Origin: Marinobacter maritimus
GTDB taxonomy: Bacteria > Pseudomonadota > Gammaproteobacteria > Pseudomonadales > Oleiphilaceae
NCBI RefSeq assembly: GCF_007671675.1
Contig: NZ_VCGW01000001.1
Coordinates: 62,001 to 126,000 of the forward strand
Direction: 5' to 3'
DNA: 64,000 nt
Below are positions 1-7,706 of this stretch, piece after piece. The position numbers and the translations under genes are program-made. Under the pieces are notes generated by a model. It made no database searches and had not been told where the DNA came from. It saw nothing but the letters and a program-made list of their open reading frames with translations. Positions within the stretch are counted from its first letter, which is position 1; each line of letters begins with the position of its first letter.

Positions 1-392
1 GTGTCTTTGCGCTCGTCATCCTCGTACACAATCTCGGGAGGCAGATCGAGGCTCGCGGGAACCTGAGTCCACCCAACACAGGCTTGCATCTCAAACCTTG
101 AGCCCGGGCCGGACAACGGCTTTCCCTGTTCCCGTGTAATCAGTTCCGCCAGATAGTCGGAATTTTCTTCGAGAATCTGAGCAACCCTGTTAATGACGTC
201 GCGTCGCTCCTTGTCACCTTGCTTTGCCCAGCTATTTTGAGCGAGCTTAGCCGACTGGACAGCGCGGTCGACCTCTTGTTCGTCGCTCTCTGGCGCCATT
301 CCCAAAGATTGCCCATTGGCAGGATTGAAAATTTCATAACAGCTGACGGGGTCAACAAGCGTTCCGTTCAGGGTATTCCGATAAGTCTGCAT
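1..392 (-). CDS. NAD(P)-dependent aldehyde dehydrogenase, N-terminal part (runs off left edge)
   Basis: Reading leftwards from an ATG at 392, an open frame continues to base 1 without a stop, giving about 130 residues. The N-terminus has the usual aldehyde dehydrogenase layout: a short beta-strand lead, then IFNPANGQ, the AVQSAKLAQNSWAK helix, the RRDVINRVAQ helix, and LITREQGKPLSGPGSRFE, which corresponds to the conserved EQGKPL/E block of the cofactor domain. The catalytic Glu and Cys lie beyond the window. The family oxidises aldehydes to acids with NAD(P)+. The neighbouring porin and the divergent AraC regulator suggest it oxidises a catabolic intermediate; the substrate cannot be told. 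It is not recognisably AstD or PutA. Confidence 0.85.
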   Translation of the reverse strand, partial: MQTYRNTLNGTLVDPVSCYEIFNPANGQSLGMAPESDEQEVDRAVQSAKLAQNSWAKQGDKERRDVINRVAQILEENSDYLAELITREQGKPLSGPGSRFEMQACVGWTQVPASLDLPPEIVYEDDERKD

Positions 393-442
393 TTCTGATG
401 TCTCCGACTATTGGTGGCTCCAGGTGAACGGCCTGGTCGGTC

Positions 443-467
443 GCGGTTATTAAAAGGAAATAACCGC
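443..467 (-). terminator. Stem-loop overlapping the porin stop codon
   Basis: GCGGTTATT (443-451) pairs with AATAACCGC (459-467) around a 7-base loop. The hairpin straddles the TAA stop of the porin gene read on the minus strand. No clear T-run follows, so it may protect the RNA 3' end or lie between porin and dehydrogenase cistrons rather than act as a full intrinsic terminator. Confidence 0.4.
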
Positions 468-1790
468 CATTATTTGGGCGTAGGTGTTCAGGTCGTTGTC
501 CAGGAGCTGACTGCCGCCGTCAGCTGCTTGTTTTTCGGGTTTGTAGAAGCCAATAAGAGGGCTCAGGAACAGGTGATCGTTGACGGCCCACTCGGCGTAG
601 AGATCAATCTCCTGGCTGTCCAGGGAGCCGTTGCCCCCTGCGGTGTCACTGAAGTCGAAAAACAAGGCGCCGACCGCGACAGTGGGAGCGGGGTAGGCTT
701 TTACGCCAACGTGGAGAACTTCTGTGTCGCTATTGAACGGCCCGGCATAGTTGGCGGCGACTTCACCCTGAAACCAGGTTCCGTAGCCGCGATTAAAGCC
801 GAAAAATAATGGGTCAAAGCCTTCATCGAATGTGGAGTAGCGGATATTGACGCTTGGCGCCCATATCTGTTGCTCAAAGCTCCACCCGGCTTCTGCATAC
901 CAGGCGTCAGCGTCCTTACGACTGGCATCGCCCTGATCCTGAGTCACAAACTCTGCGGAAAGAAAAAGCGGTTCTACGCCGGCGTTACCCTGATACCGCA
1001 GGCTGGTGGTGTCCTGACCATCTCTGCCCGTCAGGCCAAGCGCCTGAGCGTAGGGCTCGTTAACGTCCAGGCCTTTTAGGTGCATCAGGCCGAAGGTTCC
1101 GTGAGATGAGACATACTCAAGATTTATACCGGTTAGCTCGGTGTCCGCCTGCGCTTTATTGTCTGACTCAATCCAGAACAGGTCTGAGCGTAATCCTGTA
1201 CTACCACCAATACGCACAAGAGCGGTTTTATCGAAGGCTTTTCTTGCGGCAAGCCAGTAGGCACCGCCGCGATCAAAATCGAGACCGCCGCCATTTAGCC
1301 CTTCACCGAGGTTCAGGGCGTCTCCGTTGATCAAAAAGCCATCGCCAATCGCGAAGCTCTGGCTACCAAACGAAATGTCCAGACCGTCCTGGCCAAGAAA
1401 TGGCAGCAGGTTGCCAGATTTAAAGCCAACGTAGGCATCTTCGAGATCCGTATCGCTTTCATCGCCGGTGCTGAAGCCGCCGGCATCGCCATCACCCCAT
1501 GTGCCTGACGAGAGTGCATTGATGCCTGCATAAAAAGCCGTGCTGTTACCCAGAGAATAGCTGCCGGACAGGCCGTACTTTATGTAGCCCTCCTGCCATT
1601 GGGCTCCGCCTTGTTCGGTGTCATACAGGTAGCTTTTGTCGCTTGTGAAAAGACCGGCAGCCAATTCCAGATCTGCATTCAACTGGTAGTTTTCATCACT
1701 CGAAACTTCAGCAGCGAAGGCTGTTGGAATGGCGATACTGCTCGCGAAAACGCATAAAATGGCTCGTCGTAAATGCTTGCTCTGATGCAT
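450..1790 (-). CDS. Outer-membrane beta-barrel porin (alginate-export/OprD-like)
   Basis: 446 residues. An N-terminal signal peptide is visible (basic HLRR, then a hydrophobic stretch ending AFA, cleavage near residue 26). The rest is rich in alternating polar/aromatic strands, Gly and Asp, and the last residue is Phe in a VISF ending, the typical recognition end for the BAM complex. No long hydrophobic helix follows the signal. Length and the repeated YVGF/GINLEY/VGALFFDFS strand pattern fit the alginate-export-like or general substrate-specific porin families; which one is not certain. It probably admits the compound degraded by the aldehyde dehydrogenase encoded 58 bp downstream on the same strand. 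The divergent AraC regulator is the likely controller. The start has AAAGG upstream. Confidence 0.75.
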   Translation of the reverse strand: MHQSKHLRRAILCVFASSIAIPTAFAAEVSSDENYQLNADLELAAGLFTSDKSYLYDTEQGGAQWQEGYIKYGLSGSYSLGNSTAFYAGINALSSGTWGDGDAGGFSTGDESDTDLEDAYVGFKSGNLLPFLGQDGLDISFGSQSFAIGDGFLINGDALNLGEGLNGGGLDFDRGGAYWLAARKAFDKTALVRIGGSTGLRSDLFWIESDNKAQADTELTGINLEYVSSHGTFGLMHLKGLDVNEPYAQALGLTGRDGQDTTSLRYQGNAGVEPLFLSAEFVTQDQGDASRKDADAWYAEAGWSFEQQIWAPSVNIRYSTFDEGFDPLFFGFNRGYGTWFQGEVAANYAGPFNSDTEVLHVGVKAYPAPTVAVGALFFDFSDTAGGNGSLDSQEIDLYAEWAVNDHLFLSPLIGFYKPEKQAADGGSQLLDNDLNTYAQIMAVISF

Positions 1791-2117
1791 TGTTTAACCT
1801 TTATTGTTGTAGGTTTGGTGTAGCTTCAGGAGTAGCGCTGGGTTGCTGCTCGATTTTGCGGGATCGAAAGCCACCCACCATGGTTTCTATTTTTATCAAC
1901 TAATCCTGTCCCATGCTTTCTCATTGCTGCCAGAAGGTTTCGTTCCTGCGCCAGCGAGCTGTAAGAGCATTCTCAACCCGACACATGTTTCCCCCTTGCG
2001 TGCGCAAATATGTATCGATCTCACAGCGCAGAGTTTCCGGAAGGATTCCTTGACTTTTGATTGTTTTATCGCCAGATTCGAGCCAGATAGTCATAACAAA
2101 AGTAAGAGGTCACAGGC
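1791..2117. promoter_or_regulatory. Divergent control region between porin and AraC regulator
   Basis: 327 bp without a convincing gene. The clearest signal is a possible sigma-70 promoter for the regulator: TTGACT at 2050-2055, a 17-bp spacer, and CAGATT at 2073-2078. The regulator's binding site probably lies here because AraC activators usually act on the divergent promoter, but no direct repeat stood out by eye. An open frame at 1843-2208 was judged spurious. Confidence 0.4.
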
Positions 2118-3032
2118 GTGTCGTCATGCACTAGCGGTACAGCTGATTTCGACAAATGGATCAACAATATCAATGATATATGTGGACCTTTTTTGGCTAG
2201 ACCGGTAGGCGAAAAATTTTCCGGATCTGTCCAGAAAGTGGGCGGTTCGCTCGATATGTCCAGAGTTAGTATCCAGGGCGCAGATCTTTATCGAACGCCA
2301 AAAGAGATACAAAAAAGCGGTATCCCGGATTTTTTCTGTGTTTTTCAGATTATGGGGTGCTCGTTGGTCGAGCAAGTTGGGAATCGCTCCTACCTGACCC
2401 AGGGGGATATTGTTCTCGTCGATTCCGCGTTGCCGTTCCGCTTTTCCTACCAGGATCTCTCTCACCAGATATCGCTTATATTGCCCCGCCAGATTGTTGA
2501 GCGCATATTGAATCTCAGTAAGGTTGAACTGGGTGTCAAGATCCCTGCGGATTCGCACATTGCGCGTTTTGCCAGCAAGCTGGTTATAGAAGCATCACTG
2601 CATGAGAACCTGGATGTAGAGGAAGGAGCCGCGATTCTCGACTCGCTGGCGACGCTGATAAAACCCTCGATTCTGAAGAGCATTCGCAATAGCGATCCGT
2701 ACGATAAGGTGTTCAGGGCCGCGTCCGAGTTTGTGAAAGACAACATCGGAGAGCCTGGCTTGAATGCACCCATGGTTGCCAGCTCCATTGGTACCTCTGT
2801 GCGAAGCCTTTATCGCGCGTTCTCCGGTAATTCGATCACGTTGTCAGAGTATGTGAAAACCCAGCGCCTGGAGATGTGTGCGGATTATATCAAGGCCCAT
2901 AACGGTCGATTAAACCTTACAGAAGTTGTGTATAGATATGGCTTCGGTAGCCCCAGCTATTTCTCGACCGCGTTTAAAGGTCGCTTCGGAATGACCCCCT
3001 CCGACTTCAAAAAGCGTTGCTCTTCAGGGTAA
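2118..3032 (+). CDS. AraC-family transcriptional regulator (FeaR/XylS-like layout)
   Basis: 304 residues starting at a GTG that has AAGAGGT about 8 bases upstream. Residues about 1-190 form a ligand-binding domain of the AraC_binding_2 type (GDIVLVDSALPFRF is typical of this cupin-like region). Residues about 195-300 carry two helix-turn-helices, with the family signature in YRYGFGSPSYFSTAFKGRFGMTPSDFKKR. Such proteins activate catabolic operons when bound to an effector. FeaR, which controls aromatic-amine oxidation, has the same architecture. Its divergent neighbours are a porin and an aldehyde dehydrogenase, so it is likely their activator; the inducer is unknown. Its final codons form the left arm of its own terminator. 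Confidence 0.85.
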   Translation: MSSCTSGTADFDKWINNINDICGPFLARPVGEKFSGSVQKVGGSLDMSRVSIQGADLYRTPKEIQKSGIPDFFCVFQIMGCSLVEQVGNRSYLTQGDIVLVDSALPFRFSYQDLSHQISLILPRQIVERILNLSKVELGVKIPADSHIARFASKLVIEASLHENLDVEEGAAILDSLATLIKPSILKSIRNSDPYDKVFRAASEFVKDNIGEPGLNAPMVASSIGTSVRSLYRAFSGNSITLSEYVKTQRLEMCADYIKAHNGRLNLTEVVYRYGFGSPSYFSTAFKGRFGMTPSDFKKRCSSG

Positions 3033-3069
3033 GGCTGCCTTCGCCTCGAGCCTGACAGCAACGCTTTTT
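3009..3069 (+). terminator. Intrinsic terminator overlapping the AraC stop codon
   Basis: AAAAAGCGTTGCT (3009-3021) is perfectly complementary to AGCAACGCTTTTT (3057-3069), and the inner bases (CAGG...GGCT with AGCCTGAC) extend the stem with a bulge. The right arm ends in five T followed by CTTCTC. The left arm lies inside the last codons of the regulator, so the stop codon sits within the hairpin. The A5/T5 ends make it potentially bidirectional. Confidence 0.8.
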
Positions 3070-3283
3070 CTTCTCGTCATATATTGATGCCACTGTTTTC
3101 GAGTTTCTCAGCGAGTATTCTGCGACACGACTTTTAACTGGTTGTTGGTCTTGTGACGAGTGCACGTGGTTAACTACCGTTTTGTACATGACGTTGGCTA
3201 CAGAGAAGATAAACTGCGCTACACCGGTGGCTCATTACGCACGCGGCAGGATTCTTGACGTTCTTGAAAAAAGGTAAAGGGAT

Positions 3284-5929
3284 TTGGAAGCAATACTGAT
3301 TCTTCTTGGTGTCGGCCTCACACTGTTCATACCTGTAGGCTCTGTTCTTGGTTTTTTGGCTTATCGTAAGCGAAATGAGCAGATGGCTCGTTTTGATGCC
3401 CTAAACCTTGAGGTTGCACAGCTCAGTCTTGAAGTGAACGAGTTGCGCCTGCAAATGAAGCACAGCCAGCCGTCCCCTGTCCCGCAGGAATCTATGCAGG
3501 TGCCGCTTCCGGATGAGTCTGGCGAGGTTGTTACTGGTCAGCTTGCTGAACCAGAGCGCGAATCAAAGCCAGAGCCCGCCTTGACGACAGCAGCTGTAGC
3601 GGGGCCACAAGATTCGCAGGCGGAAGTGAATAACTGGGTTGAACCCGGAAAACCCCGTGAGCCTTCTCGTGTTATTGCTGCCCTGAAAGAAAACTGGATG
3701 GTGTGGCTAGGCGGCATGAGTGTCGCGCTGGCCGGCATCTTTATGGTCAGCCACTCCATCAACGCCGGGCTGATAGGGCCTGTGCAACAATTGTTGCTTG
3801 CCCTGACTACCGGCCTTGCCCTGCATGCAGGCGCGGAGTTCTTGCGCCGTCGCCATATGAGCACGGATCAGGTGTTTGCTGCACTGGCAGGCGGGGGTAG
3901 CGTTACCCTTTATGCTGCATTGCTCGCCGGCGTCCACCACTATGAATTGATCAGCCCTGTTGTGGGGTTAATGTTCTTGGCTGTTGTTTCACTGGCAACC
4001 ATGGCGTTGGCTTTGGTGCACGGCCCTCTGCTGGCGATTATGGGCCTGAGCGGCGCCTATCTGGTGCCTTTGCTGATTGGTGGTGACGGCGGCAGTGTTG
4101 CCTTTGTGCTTACCTACAGCTGTGTTATTACCCTCAGCTCGCTTCTGTTAATGCGCTACGTTTTTCGTGACTGGTTGTGGTACGCCACTCTGGCAGGTGC
4201 GTTGCTTTGGTGGGCGGTAACGGTGGCGGCAGCACCTGCTGAACTGGCAACAGCCTGGTATCTGTCGGTCTTGTTTGTCGTGTTTGCGTTTTTGCCCGGC
4301 GCAGAGCGGGCAGCGCCTTCGCGTTTGCGTGAAGCATTTTTGCCGCTGTTGGCGATATGGGGTATTTCGATTGCGCAGCAGTCAGTTGAGAACCCGCTGT
4401 TTTGGAGTTGGCTTCTCATCCTGCCCGCGGCGTCCCTGATTCCTCAAAGTCGCGAGGTTCTCGGGCGTGGAACACTCTGGTTCTTGCCTTGGGCTGCAGT
4501 ATTGGCTAGCGCTGCCGGCTGGTTGCTGTATAGGGGCAGGATGGATGGCGATCTTGTCTATCTGCTACAGATTCCCATCGCCCAGCAGGCGGGCTTTATC
4601 AGCTATCTAATTGCTGCCGCGATAATCACTACTGGCCTTGGTTTATGGTTGTGGGGGCGCTATCCCGGTCAGCGGCGGTGGGCCTCATTAACGCTGCTTT
4701 CCCCGCTGGTGTGGTTGGTGCTTGGTTGGCTTTTGTTGCATGGTTATGGTGAAACGTCAATTGTGTGGGCGACCGCCACTCTGCTGCTTGGCGCTGTGTA
4801 TGGCGTTCTGGCCTGGGGCATGGAGGGGCGTGCTCGCTATGGGAACGGCGTTGTCTGGGCGTTGATGGCGGCGCACGTCAGTTACTCGCTGGCCACGGTA
4901 ATGGCCTTCCGGGAAGCATCGCTCACGCTGGCGCTATCGGTGCAGTTCGTCAGCCTCACTTGGCTGGCTCGGCGTTATCAGATGTCTGAGTTGTACCTGT
5001 TATTGAAAGGCGTGTTAGCGCTGGTTGTCGCACGGCTTACCTTCAATCCGTGGTTACAGGGTTACGATGTGGGTGTTCACTGGTCGCTTTGGACTTATGG
5101 CGGCGCCACCTTGCTGGCGGCCGTTGCAACCAGGCTTGCCGAAAAAGGCCATTCGATTCGCCCTTGGTTGGAAGGCGCCACCCTGCACCTGCTGGTGCTA
5201 TTCCTGGGTACCGAGCTGCGTTACTGGCTGTACGACGGTGATATTTTTGTCCACGAATACAGCCTTATTGAAGCAACGATGAATACGCTGCTATGGGGTG
5301 CGCTAAGTGTGACTTATGCCGTTCGGGCGAAAGCGAGCCAGTCATTGGTCTGGCTCTACCGATTGTTCTCATGGATTCTGCTTGCGCTCTCCAGTATCAG
5401 CTATCTCATGCTGCTCACCCTTCACAACCCCTGGTGGAGCGACGGCGCTATTGGCAGCACGCCCATTTTCAATATGCTGCTTCCTGCCTTTGGTGGTCCG
5501 GTTCTGTTGGCGCTTGTGATCAGCCGGTTCCCGAAGATCGCGCCTAAGCTCTGGTCGCTGTGTGTTGCGGTAGCGGGTTTTCTTGTGTTCACTGCTCTGG
5601 AAATTCGTCAGCTTTGGCAAGGCAGTGATATGGCGCTTTGGAACGGCATGACCGAAGGTGAGCTGTATACCTATTCGGTGGTTGGTATGCTCTATGCCAT
5701 AGCGGCCATTATCTACGCCACGGTTTATTCGGCAAAAAGTGCCCATATTATGTTGTATAAGGCGGGCATGGCTTTGTTGGGCATCGTCATCGGCAAAATT
5801 TTCCTGATTGATATGGCCGGCCTGCAAGGTCTCTGGCGGGTTGCAGCCTTTATGGGGCTGGGGCTCGCGCTGTTGGGTCTTGCCTGGATGTATCGAAAAG
5901 CGCAGCGTGCCAGTATTCAGACGCCATAA
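3284..5929 (+). CDS. DUF2339 family large polytopic membrane protein
   Basis: 881 residues from a TTG preceded by AAGGTAAAGG; no ATG fits as well. One N-terminal membrane helix (about 4-26) is followed by a short coiled-coil-like stretch (about 30-60) and a Pro/Glu-rich linker to about residue 130. The remainder is almost wholly hydrophobic, with roughly 20 or more predicted helices, starting at ALKENWMVWLGGMSVALAGIFMV, a hallmark region of DUF2339. The family is widespread in Proteobacteria and has no established function. Helix density resembles transporters or polymer-processing membrane enzymes, but no catalytic motif was seen. The following DUF2750 gene is 30 bp downstream and may be co-transcribed. 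Confidence 0.8.
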   Translation: MEAILILLGVGLTLFIPVGSVLGFLAYRKRNEQMARFDALNLEVAQLSLEVNELRLQMKHSQPSPVPQESMQVPLPDESGEVVTGQLAEPERESKPEPALTTAAVAGPQDSQAEVNNWVEPGKPREPSRVIAALKENWMVWLGGMSVALAGIFMVSHSINAGLIGPVQQLLLALTTGLALHAGAEFLRRRHMSTDQVFAALAGGGSVTLYAALLAGVHHYELISPVVGLMFLAVVSLATMALALVHGPLLAIMGLSGAYLVPLLIGGDGGSVAFVLTYSCVITLSSLLLMRYVFRDWLWYATLAGALLWWAVTVAAAPAELATAWYLSVLFVVFAFLPGAERAAPSRLREAFLPLLAIWGISIAQQSVENPLFWSWLLILPAASLIPQSREVLGRGTLWFLPWAAVLASAAGWLLYRGRMDGDLVYLLQIPIAQQAGFISYLIAAAIITTGLGLWLWGRYPGQRRWASLTLLSPLVWLVLGWLLLHGYGETSIVWATATLLLGAVYGVLAWGMEGRARYGNGVVWALMAAHVSYSLATVMAFREASLTLALSVQFVSLTWLARRYQMSELYLLLKGVLALVVARLTFNPWLQGYDVGVHWSLWTYGGATLLAAVATRLAEKGHSIRPWLEGATLHLLVLFLGTELRYWLYDGDIFVHEYSLIEATMNTLLWGALSVTYAVRAKASQSLVWLYRLFSWILLALSSISYLMLLTLHNPWWSDGAIGSTPIFNMLLPAFGGPVLLALVISRFPKIAPKLWSLCVAVAGFLVFTALEIRQLWQGSDMALWNGMTEGELYTYSVVGMLYAIAAIIYATVYSAKSAHIMLYKAGMALLGIVIGKIFLIDMAGLQGLWRVAAFMGLGLALLGLAWMYRKAQRASIQTP

Positions 5930-5959
5930 GCCTCATTTTATTAAACAGAGAAGCAGATT

Positions 5960-6343
5960 ATGAGTGATGAGCAGTTAGCGAGTGTGCTCGAGTCGAGCGG
6001 CGAAGAACGATACGACTACTTTTTAAGCATGGTGCTGGAAGAAAGGGAGATCTGGATACTCGTTAATTCAGAGAGCCGCTTTCTGTCGATCGTCTCGGAA
6101 GACGACGGAGTGGCGCACTTGCCGGTCTGGCCCAGTTCGGAATTCGCTGTTGAGTACGCCAAAGGTTCGAGCGACTTGACCCCGAAAAGCATCTCGCTGC
6201 CGGATTTCTTCAAGAAATGGGTGCCGGGCCTTTCGAAAGACGGGCTGCAGGTGGGTGTGTTCCCTGGCGTTGATAAAACCGTGTGGATAACCGAGGCGGA
6301 TGAGTTGAAAAAAGATCTGCAAGATGAATTGTCCAATTTCTAG
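5960..6343 (+). CDS. DUF2750 domain protein
   Basis: 127 residues, acidic and soluble, with no signal peptide or membrane segment. The pattern YDYFLSMVLEEREIWIL ... LPVWPSSEFAVEYA ... ISLPDFFKKWVPGL ... VGVFP matches DUF2750, a family of small cytoplasmic proteins of unknown function. The ATG at 5960 has AGAAGCAGA upstream. It lies between the DUF2339 gene and trxC on the same strand with short gaps. Confidence 0.75.
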   Translation: MSDEQLASVLESSGEERYDYFLSMVLEEREIWILVNSESRFLSIVSEDDGVAHLPVWPSSEFAVEYAKGSSDLTPKSISLPDFFKKWVPGLSKDGLQVGVFPGVDKTVWITEADELKKDLQDELSNF

Positions 6344-6390
6344 AATGGCTCTTCAAAAGTGATCTATTAATAGTGCTGTGAGGTGAATCC

Positions 6391-6831
6391 ATGAGTGACG
6401 ACGTTAAACATGTAGTTTGCCCCCATTGCGACAAGACAAACCGGGTGCCGGTCGCTCGCGTGGCAGCCGGTGGGAATTGCGGAGCCTGCAAAAAGCCTTT
6501 GTGGCCAGAAAGCGTGCTTGAGCTTACCGGGCAGAATTTTTCTGTTCACACTGGCCGCAGCGATTTGCCTGTGCTGGTGGATTTCTGGGCGAGCTGGTGT
6601 GGCCCCTGCAAAATGATGGCACCACAGTTTGAGCAGGCGGCTCGCGGTTGGCAGGGAAAGGTGCGTTTTGCCAAGCTCAATACTGAAGAGCATTCCGGGC
6701 CGGCAGGGCAATACAGTATTCGCAGCATCCCGACACTGATCCTGTTCCGTAATGGTCGCGAACTGGCTCGCCAGAGCGGTGCGATGAATCAGGGCCAGAT
6801 AAGCCAGTGGCTGCAGAGTAACGGGTGCTGA
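6391..6831 (+). CDS. trxC: Thioredoxin TrxC (thioredoxin 2)
   Basis: 146 residues. An N-terminal zinc-ribbon has CPHC at 10-13 and CGAC at 30-33, the feature that separates TrxC from TrxA. The thioredoxin fold follows, with active site WCGPC at 69-73 and the cis-proline loop in SIRSIPTL. TrxC is a cytoplasmic disulfide reductase recharged by thioredoxin reductase, often induced by oxidative stress. The ATG at 6391 is preceded by GTGAGGTG. The next gene, a second thioredoxin-fold protein, starts 14 bases beyond the stop (or overlaps it if an earlier GTG is used), so the two are probably translated from one message. Confidence 0.95.
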   Translation: MSDDVKHVVCPHCDKTNRVPVARVAAGGNCGACKKPLWPESVLELTGQNFSVHTGRSDLPVLVDFWASWCGPCKMMAPQFEQAARGWQGKVRFAKLNTEEHSGPAGQYSIRSIPTLILFRNGRELARQSGAMNQGQISQWLQSNGC

Positions 6832-6845
6832 GGATGGCAGGTTGC

Positions 6846-7193
6846 ATGCTTGCGATATACAGCGAAGAGGCGTTGGCGAAACTGGTAAGTACGAGTAGTG
6901 CGGTCCTCGTATTGTATGGCGGAGAAGGTTGTGGGGTCTGTCAGGCAGTGAAACCCCAACTGGAGAAGCTGGGGCGGGACGAGTTTCCTGAACTGGTGAT
7001 GCTCTATGTAGATTGTCAGGCATCCGCGCCTCTGTGTGCTGCCCGTGGCATTTTTTCCTTGCCAGTGATTCATCTCTGGTTTGAAGGCCAGCGTTTTGGT
7101 GAGTTTGCCCGAGTGTTTTCCATTGGCGAAGTTCGAGCTGCACTGGAACGGCCGTACAGGCTGGCAATTCAGCAGGGTGCCGCTGGACAGTAA
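6846..7193 (+). CDS. Thioredoxin-family protein with CGVC active site
   Basis: About 115 residues from ATG 6846; in-frame starts at GTG 6825 and ATG 6834 are possible and would place it closer to or overlapping trxC. The thioredoxin motif is GCGVCQAVKP, in place of the classical WCGPC, with cis-proline loop IFSLPVIHLW. No signal peptide, so cytoplasmic. Extra cysteines occur in VDCQASAPLCAARG, mid-protein. The CxxC sequence and the unusual mid-protein pair suggest a dedicated oxidoreductase rather than a general thioredoxin. Tight coupling with TrxC suggests TrxC may be its reductant; this is inference. Confidence 0.75.
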   Translation: MLAIYSEEALAKLVSTSSAVLVLYGGEGCGVCQAVKPQLEKLGRDEFPELVMLYVDCQASAPLCAARGIFSLPVIHLWFEGQRFGEFARVFSIGEVRAALERPYRLAIQQGAAGQ

Positions 7194-7366
7194 ATGACCT
7201 GGTCAGTTAACGGTCATGTTTGCCGAACGCCCGTTTTAACTGGCCTGACTTGGCTTGTCCCGCGCCTTTTCACAAAGTTATCCACAGATTTTCGGGATAA
7301 GTCACAGGCAGGGAGTTCACGTTCAGTCACAGAGTGCTCGAAAGCCGGCACTCAAGGAGTTTTCAG

Positions 7367-7546
7367 ATGGGAACATTGCTCATTATCCTCGCCGTTCTGT
7401 TCCTGGCGCTGATTGTTATTTTGCCTCTGGTAGAGAAATACGCTCCGAAAGGTGAGGGTCGCAACTATGGCAACCTCACACGGTTCATTTTCCCGCTGGT
7501 GGCCTTGTTGATCGTGGCGCAGATGATTCGCTACTATTTTTTCTGA
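7367..7546 (+). CDS. Small two-helix membrane protein, unknown
   Basis: 59 residues from ATG 7367, chosen because AAGGAG sits at 7354-7359; the longer frame from 7334 lacks such a site. Two hydrophobic stretches (about 3-22 and 38-57) flank a short charged loop EKYAPKGEGRNYGNL. No family was recognised. It stands alone between the thioredoxin pair and the lipase-like gene. The stretch 7194-7366 upstream holds no gene. Confidence 0.65.
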   Translation: MGTLLIILAVLFLALIVILPLVEKYAPKGEGRNYGNLTRFIFPLVALLIVAQMIRYYFF

Positions 7547-7605
7547 ACCGGTTTCGCTCGTCAGTCTTTTTTACACTTTCTTCCAGGCTATCTGAACCGG
7601 AACTC

Positions 7606-7624
7606 TACTTGCATTCTGCAAGTA
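7606..7624. promoter_or_regulatory. 19-bp palindrome, candidate operator of the downstream hydrolase
   Basis: TACTTGCATTCTGCAAGTA has 8-bp perfect arms around a 3-bp centre. It lies 82 bp upstream of the hydrolase start at 7707, in a 160-bp gene-free gap, where a repressor site would be expected. Arm length and spacing fit a dimeric TetR- or GntR-type regulator; the regulator is not identified. Confidence 0.5.
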
Positions 7625-7706
7625 TCGGCGATTTCCCCATAAAGCGTTTTCCGGAATGGATATCGCATGCCCACAGGCAGGATCAGCCTGAAAGGAAGCA
7701 TGCCTC

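Noticed and set aside
1843..2208. 121-codon rightward frame before the AraC gene
   Set aside because: No ribosome-binding site, no family match, low-complexity composition, and it overlaps the well-supported GTG start of the regulator.
7278..7286. Perfect DnaA box TTATCCACA
   Set aside because: Single copy, with no second box, AT-rich unwinding region or dnaA/dnaN/gidA neighbours, so no origin is proposed; chance or a minor DnaA site.
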